Assembly (NCBI GenBank): GCA_012032745.1
Contig: JAAUQQ010000004.1
Coordinates: 1-38,244 of the forward strand
Direction of reading: 5' to 3'
Source: Synechococcales cyanobacterium RM1_1_8
GTDB taxonomy: Bacteria; Cyanobacteriota; Cyanobacteriia; PCC-9006; JAAUQQ01
DNA: 38,244 nucleotides
The notes beneath the pieces were generated by a model, which saw only the letters and a list, made by a program, of their open reading frames with translations, was not told the origin of the DNA and did not search any database. Every line of letters starts with the position of its first letter. Position 1 is the first letter of the stretch. Below, piece after piece: positions 32,727 to 38,244 of this stretch. The position numbers were made by a program, and so were the translations under genes.

Positions 32727-33629
32727 ATGCATTATCACGGGCTTCGTCACGGGCTCATCCTCGGAAGTCTCTTACTGGCGACGGGTTTGGCAGGCTGCCA
32801 GGTCAATACTACGGCGGCTTCCACCGCTGACACCGTGGCAACAGCGAATGCCGTGACAGCTACGACCAATGCTTCTGGGGCTGCTTCTGGCACCCCAGCA
32901 ACGCCTGTGACCCTAGCAACTGCGGACTATGCGGAATTGCTCATCACCTACGTCAATGACCAGGCCATGGTGGACTACGGGGCTCTCCAGCAAAACCGCC
33001 AGGGCCTCGATCGCTACAATGCCTCCCTCGCCAGCGTCCCCCCGAGCCAATTTGAGAGCTGGAGCGAACCAGAGCAGATCGCCTTTTTGATCAACGCCTA
33101 TAACTCCCTGACCCTGGCTTCCATCATCGACCAAACCCCGATCAAGGCCAGCATCAAAGACATTAACGGCGTCTGGCGGGGCCGTAAGCATGGCATTGCC
33201 TCCGAGACAAAAACCCTGGATGAAATCGAGCATGAAACCCTGCGCGTAGACTACAACGAGCCTCGCATCCATGCGGCCCTGGTCTGCGCCGCTATGAGCT
33301 GCCCACCCCTGCGCAAAGAGCCCTACAGCGGGGAACAGCTAGAGGCCCAACTCGATGAGCAGGTGAAGATCTGGCTGGCCAGCCCTGAAATCGGCCTGCG
33401 TATCGATCGCGAGGCGAACAAAGTCTATTTGTCTTCTATTTTCAAGTGGTTCGGCGAGGACTGGCTGCCGGACTATGGCACCGATAGCGGCTTTGCGGGG
33501 AACGAAAAAGAGCGCGCCGTGCTCAATTTTGTCAGTAACTATGTCAGCCCAGAAGACAAAGCTTATTTAGAAGCAGGGGGCTACGGCTTGGACTATCTGG
33601 ACTATGACTGGGCTTTGAATCAGTCCTGA
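32727..33629 (+). CDS. DUF547-domain lipoprotein
   Basis: Lipobox LLATGLAGCQ; EQIAFLINAYNSLTLASIID...RIHAALVCAAMSCPPLRKEPYSGEQLEAQLDEQ. Confidence 0.87.
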   Translation: MHYHGLRHGLILGSLLLATGLAGCQVNTTAASTADTVATANAVTATTNASGAASGTPATPVTLATADYAELLITYVNDQAMVDYGALQQNRQGLDRYNASLASVPPSQFESWSEPEQIAFLINAYNSLTLASIIDQTPIKASIKDINGVWRGRKHGIASETKTLDEIEHETLRVDYNEPRIHAALVCAAMSCPPLRKEPYSGEQLEAQLDEQVKIWLASPEIGLRIDREANKVYLSSIFKWFGEDWLPDYGTDSGFAGNEKERAVLNFVSNYVSPEDKAYLEAGGYGLDYLDYDWALNQS

Positions 33630-33780
33630 TCCCCCCATTCTCTCCGCCTTAGCCCACCACACAGGCCCATCTCCGGAGCGAATCTCGAAGGAGGAGCGAG
33701 GGCATCTCCCCGGCCTGCGATCGACCAAACCACCCATCAAGGATTATAAAAACAGTCAAGAGAAGCTTTGCCCTGGGGAG

Positions 33781-33812
33781 ACTTATGTCTAGAATCACTT
33801 ATGTCTAGAATC
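33781..33812. repeat. 16-bp direct tandem duplication (ACTTATGTCTAGAATC x2)
   Basis: Read directly. Confidence 0.95.
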
Positions 33813-33864
33813 AGTAAATTCACCCTGGTAGCCGCGCCGACAGCCCTGTAGGACCGCGCTGATT

Positions 33865-33920
33865 GACAATGGCCCCAGGACAATGGCCCCAGGACAATGG
33901 CCCCAGGACAATGGCCCCAG
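33865..33920. repeat. 14-bp tandem repeat (GACAATGGCCCCAG) x4
   Basis: Four perfect copies read directly, ending about 31 bp upstream of the SLH-protein ATG. Confidence 0.97.
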
Positions 33921-33951
33921 ATTGCCCCATTCCCCGAGTGAACTCCGCCCC

Positions 33952-35171
33952 ATGACTTACTCCCCTGACGATCCCCAACCGCGTCAACCCCAGCGCCCAG
34001 AAGACGACGCCGCCGCGACACCCCTGTCCCAGCGCCTCAACCTCGGCTCCGATGAATGGATCGCCATTCTGGTGGCCTTTGGCGTCATCGGCACTATCTT
34101 TTTCTGGAGCATCCGCCCCCAGGCCACCGCCGATGGCGGGGGCTGGCTCAACAATGGCTTCGGCTTAGCTACGGGCGAGGCAGACTCCAGCGCCGATGCA
34201 GGGCTGGGTGGCATGGCTGCCGGTGTGGCACCCGAGGCCGATGGCGGGAGAGCAGCCTTGGAGGATGGCGCGGCCCAGGCCGAGGTGGCCCCCTGCGCTC
34301 CCCCTCTGCCAGCCTGGGGGCAGCCGCCCAGGACGATGAGCCAGAATCCACCCTGCCAGCCCGCACAGGCCTAGCTGGTGCAGCGGCGGCTGGGGGGGCG
34401 ATCGCCGCTGGCAATCTTCCCGCCGGTGCCACCCCCGAGGCCCCTGCCCCACCAGTAGCGGCTCCCGCTTCCCCAACTCCAGCGACAACGGCCCCCGCAA
34501 CACCAACCGCGACCGTCTCACCCAGCCCCGCTGTCCCCGTCGCCTCAGCGGATCTCGACACCAGCGTTCCCACGGTCGATCCCAGCTCCTGGGTCGCCCC
34601 CTTTGCAGCCTCCTTAACCCAAGCCAACCGCTTTGGCGAGCTGCCCAATACCCAGGGGAGCTTCGATGTGGATGCCCCGATCACAAGGGCCGAGTTTGCC
34701 AGCTTAATCAACCAAGCCGAGCAGGCCAATGGCGATGCCGCAACCGCAGCGAGCCAGTTCACCGACATCGAAGCCTCCTTTTGGGGCGCGCAGGGCATCG
34801 CCGGAGCCAATGCGGTGGGCTTCATGAGCGGCTATTCCACGCCCCAAGGTCTGGTCTTCCGTCCCGAAGAGCAGATCCCCCGCTGGCAGGTGTTTGTCAC
34901 CTTGGCCAGCGGCCTTGAGCTGGCTCCCCCAGCGGATGTGGATGGATTCCTCAGCGGCTATGACCTGACCGGGGTTCCGAACTGGGCCAGGGCCCAGGTG
35001 GCGGCCACGATCAATGCGGGCCTCGCCATCAACGCCGACCGCAGCAAGGGCCTGGAGGGAAATCGTCCCACAACCCGAGGAGAGGCCACGGCCATGCTCC
35101 AGCAGGTGCTCCAGCGCCAGAATAAGGTGCAGGAGAAGGTCGATGCTAGCCCGTTTGTGATTAAGAAGTAG
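33952..35171 (+). pseudogene. SLH-domain membrane-anchored protein, split by a frameshift in a C5 run
   Basis: N-terminal frame MTYSPDDPQPRQPQRPEDDAAATPLSQRLNLGSDEWIAILVAFGVIGTIFFW...; C-terminal frame ...FDVDAPITRAEFASLINQAEQ...FTDIEASFWGAQGIAGANAVGFMSGY... (SLH). The frames join near 34289-34294. Confidence 0.8.
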
Positions 35172-35263
35172 TTAGCCCTCACCCGCCGCCTCGACCCGCT
35201 GCCTGGCCTGCTCCAGGCCGGGGGTCAGGCTTGGTCAAGTCAAAGCGGCGGCTGGGACAGCCT

Positions 35264-35833
35264 TCACACCGCCGGTGAAAAATTGAGATTCACCCCTTGG
35301 TTGGCGGCGATCGCCAGGCGATAGATCGCTTCCAAATTCATCGTCATGCCTTCACTCAAACGGCTTTCCACCAGGCTCACCGGCATCGTCCGCTTCGGCA
35401 GGATCGTCAGGCAATAGGACAGCCGCGTCTGGGGCTGATCGGCCTCAGGCTCCAGCGCCTCCAGCTTCCAGGCTCCCTTCATATACTTAAAATCCCCCTC
35501 CACCATGGCAAAGTGAATGGCATTGGGATATTCCTCTTCCATGTCCAAGACGACACGGGCTGAGAAATTCAGCTTCAGCAGCTTCTGGGCACCCACCTGT
35601 TCGAGGCGAATTTTGCCCTCCCCTTCGGGGTGGGGCAGCCGTCGGCTGAGGGTGAGGCTGGGGATGATTTCTGCGAGGCGATCGTAGCTGGTCAAAATGC
35701 GCCAAATCGTGTCAGCCGCGCAGGGAATGACGACAGAGGCACAGAGATCCCGCTGCCGCCCTGCCGCCGTGGTGGAGAGGGCGATGGGGCGGGATAAAGG
35801 CGGACTGGAATGGCCGGGACTGGCGTTAGTCAT
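35264..35833 (-). CDS. SRPBCC (START/polyketide cyclase-like) family protein
   Basis: SVVIPCAADTIWRILTSYDRLAEIIPSLTLSRRLPHPEGEGKIRLEQVGAQKLLKLNFSARVVLDMEE. Confidence 0.85.
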   Translation of the reverse strand: MTNASPGHSSPPLSRPIALSTTAAGRQRDLCASVVIPCAADTIWRILTSYDRLAEIIPSLTLSRRLPHPEGEGKIRLEQVGAQKLLKLNFSARVVLDMEEEYPNAIHFAMVEGDFKYMKGAWKLEALEPEADQPQTRLSYCLTILPKRTMPVSLVESRLSEGMTMNLEAIYRLAIAANQGVNLNFSPAV

Positions 35834-36317
35834 AGCATCGAATCATGGCATCGAATCGTGGCATGGCATCGGTCATAGCAATGGTGCAGTCTGGGCATGA
35901 CTGGGCATGACTGGGCTTGACAACCAACATACCCCTCCAGCGCCAACCCTGCCTAGGTCCAAATGCCCAGGTTTGGCCATGGAATCTCGCGAGATGCCGC
36001 ACAGGTACGTAGTGCCTAGGCAAAGGGTAGCACAGTCATCCTGCCAGCTTCGCTCGGGGTGGACAGGCTGATAGCTGTCTGGGCGTTTGCTTCTGATGGG
36101 CATTTGGCGGTGGCTGGCCCTAGCATCTATGTGGCATTTGCTCACAGTGGTGTGGCACATATATGACATAAATTTCCCCGCTCAATTCCGAGGGCACGGT
36201 TTAGTTCCCCGCCCTGAAGGGAATGCTGAAGGAGTGGGAAACACCATGCTTCAGCGCGATCGCAGCGATCTCCCTCGGAAGCGAAAACGCCGCTGAGTCA
36301 GCAGGCTGCACTGGTCA

Positions 36318-37755
36318 TTGAGTTTCTATAAATTGCGCCGCTCAGAACAGGATTCGCCCGTGGAAACCGCTGTTGCCTTCGAATTTTGTCATCCCAGATC
36401 CGTCCTAGCTGCTGCCGCTGCAAGCAACATCAGCCACGTTCAGCTCAGCGACCCAGCCATCACCTGGCATCTCTACTTCCGCGAGGGGCAGCTTGTCTAT
36501 GCGAGCAACTCGGCTGATCCCTTTGAGCGCCTCGAACGGCACCTGCGCAGCCTCGCCGGTCTGCTCACCGCCCTCGACAAAGACGTGCGCAATGAAATGC
36601 GCAGTCGTTTTTCGGAGGATGGCGATCCCCAGGCCCCAGGCTCTCCCACAACGGACCTGTGCCATGACACTGGGCTGTGCCATGATTACGGCGCGATCGC
36701 CTGGGCTGTTCAAGAACTCTACATCGATGCCATCAGCGCAGGCACCCTAGCCAGCAAAATCACCGCCGAGGTGATGGAGGGCTACATTCAGCTGCCCGAA
36801 GCCAACTACGGGATCAAACGCCAAGTTCTCCCGCAGCTACCGATCTTTTGCACCCTGCAAATCGTTCCATTTCTGGAGCGGGTGGAGGAGCGCCTCGCGG
36901 TCTGGCGTAGCCTCGCACCCCACCTGGTCTCGCCCTACCAGCGGCCCTACCTGGCCAGCAAAACCCTCGCCCGCACACGCCTCAAGGAAGACCGCGTCAA
37001 TCAGCTCAGCAAATTGCTCGTGGGCTTCAACTTCCGCCAGCTCGGCATGATCGTCCGCCAGGATGAGCTGCTGTTTGCCCAGCGGCTGTATCCCTTGATG
37101 GCGGATCAGATTATTTTGCTGCGATCGCCCCTCTTCCCCTTTGACAAGCTGCCCTACCCCCGCGCCGCTGACTCTCCCCATCCCAAGCCCCCCCAGCAAC
37201 CTGAGCACCAATCCCCCAGAAAATTCCCCATCAAATCCCCCAACCAGCAACAGCCCTAGCCTCAGTCGCCCCTTCCCCAGCGACGATGAACAGCCCGAAC
37301 AAACCGTCATCCAAATCGGCCCCCTCGCCAGTGCAGAGCCCTCGGAAGACACCCTCGGCATGGATGACGACAACAGCGCCCTGGCCGCCAACTGGCACAT
37401 TGCCTGCATCGATCCAGACCCAGCGCTCACCCAGACCATTCGCCCACTGATTGATGGGGCCGAGATCTCCCTCGTCCAGATTACAGATCCCACCCAAGCC
37501 CTGTCCCTCTTTGCCCAAACGCCCCCCAACTTGATCTTCCTCCAGGCCCAGATGCCGGTGATTGATGGCTACGAACTCTGTAGCTTGATGCGGAAATCTC
37601 CATCGCTCAAAAACAAGCCCATTATCTTGATCCTGCCAAAGAAAAGCCTCCTGGATAATGCCAGAGTCAAAATGGCTGGAGCCACCGACGCCCTCGACAG
37701 CCAATGCAGCGGCAAGGATCTGCTGAGGATGATTTTCCGCTACCTCAGCAGCTAG
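36318..37755 (+). pseudogene. PatA/PixG-like response regulator (DUF4388 plus C-terminal REC), split by a frameshift at a C7 run
   Basis: Frame 1 LYFREGQLVYASNSADPFERLERHLR...ELYIDAISAGTLASKI (PatA-type); frame 2 WHIACIDPDPALTQTIRPLIDG...PNLIFLQAQMPVIDGYELCSLMRKSPSLKNKPIILILPKKSLLDNARVKMAGATDALDS (REC). The frames join at 37188-37194. The listed start is TTG. Confidence 0.82.
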
Positions 37756-38142
37756 TTATCCCACATTTGTACGACAGCTTGACAAAATATTAGCATTAAG
37801 AAAATGTAGAGATCAGTCTGACTGATGGGCATATTAAAGGCAACGTGAACATAACTTTACAACAATGAGATTCAGAACCTTACTGTTAATAAAATAACTG
37901 TTCAAGACCTTCATCAAGCTGCTCACATTTAGCTGCTCACATTCAGCTTTGCCATCCCCATTGAGACAGCTCCAATCCAGACATCTCTAATCCAGATAGT
38001 CAGGACTGAGACGCAAAGCAAAAACCCAAAAGCAAAAATCGGAACAACCCCTAACAACGCTCCAGGGTAAGTGCTCCCATCCCTTCCAACCCATCTACCC
38101 CTGCTACCTACGCTCAAGATTCAGCGCAAGGATCATCCCCTC

Positions 38143-38244
38143 ATGCCGGAAACCTGTATTGCCCCCACCCAATGCTCACCCGCCGAGTTGGCAAGACAAC
38201 TCAATAACCTCTCCAGCGGCTGTTTGCACGTTCGAGGGGCTGGC
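38143..38244 (+). CDS. Partial CDS at the window edge, possible second PatA-like (DUF4388) protein
   Basis: MPETCIAPTQCSPAELARQLNNLSSGCLHVRGAG..., open to the end of the window. Confidence 0.45.
   Translation, partial: MPETCIAPTQCSPAELARQLNNLSSGCLHVRGAG

Noticed and set aside
34169-34825. 218-aa minus-strand ORF antisense to the SLH gene
   Set aside because: Shadow ORF in Ala/Pro-rich coding DNA.

Overview
This is a cyanobacterial chromosomal window, judged from abundant HIP1 octamers (GCGATCGC), cyanobacterial-type SLH porin and DUF4388/PatA-like genes, and a 16S-Ile-Ala-23S-5S rRNA operon. The backbone, read left to right, is: (i) a minus-strand cluster of NCS2 purine permease, SLH/OprB-type porin, 5-hydroxyisourate hydrolase and HpxO-like FAD urate hydroxylase; (ii) housekeeping genes (EamA/SMR-like transporter, CobO, Rieske protein, MerR regulator, TPR protein, MutS2, VOC protein); (iii) a pentapeptide-repeat gene converging on a complete minus-strand rRNA operon with tRNA-Ile(GAT) and tRNA-Ala(TGC); (iv) nadC; (v) a fasciclin / anti-sigma / ECF-sigma module; (vi) an accessory stretch (about 23.8-30.2 kb) with an HsdR_N-like nuclease-fold protein, three tiny genes (one interrupted by a stop codon), an IS200/IS605-like non-autonomous element, argS, a collapsed vapBC locus, a transposase fragment, a truncated Uma2 gene and a small MITE with a TTA target duplication; (vii) glycosyltransferases, a DUF547 lipoprotein, an SLH protein, an SRPBCC protein and a PatA/PixG-like regulator. 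Three genes in the last 8 kb are split by single-base frameshifts, two of them at poly-C runs. The strongest candidate for a less-described system is the urate-uptake and oxidation cluster with its own porin, whose leader carries a (TG)9 microsatellite. All calls come from reading the sequence; no database search was run.
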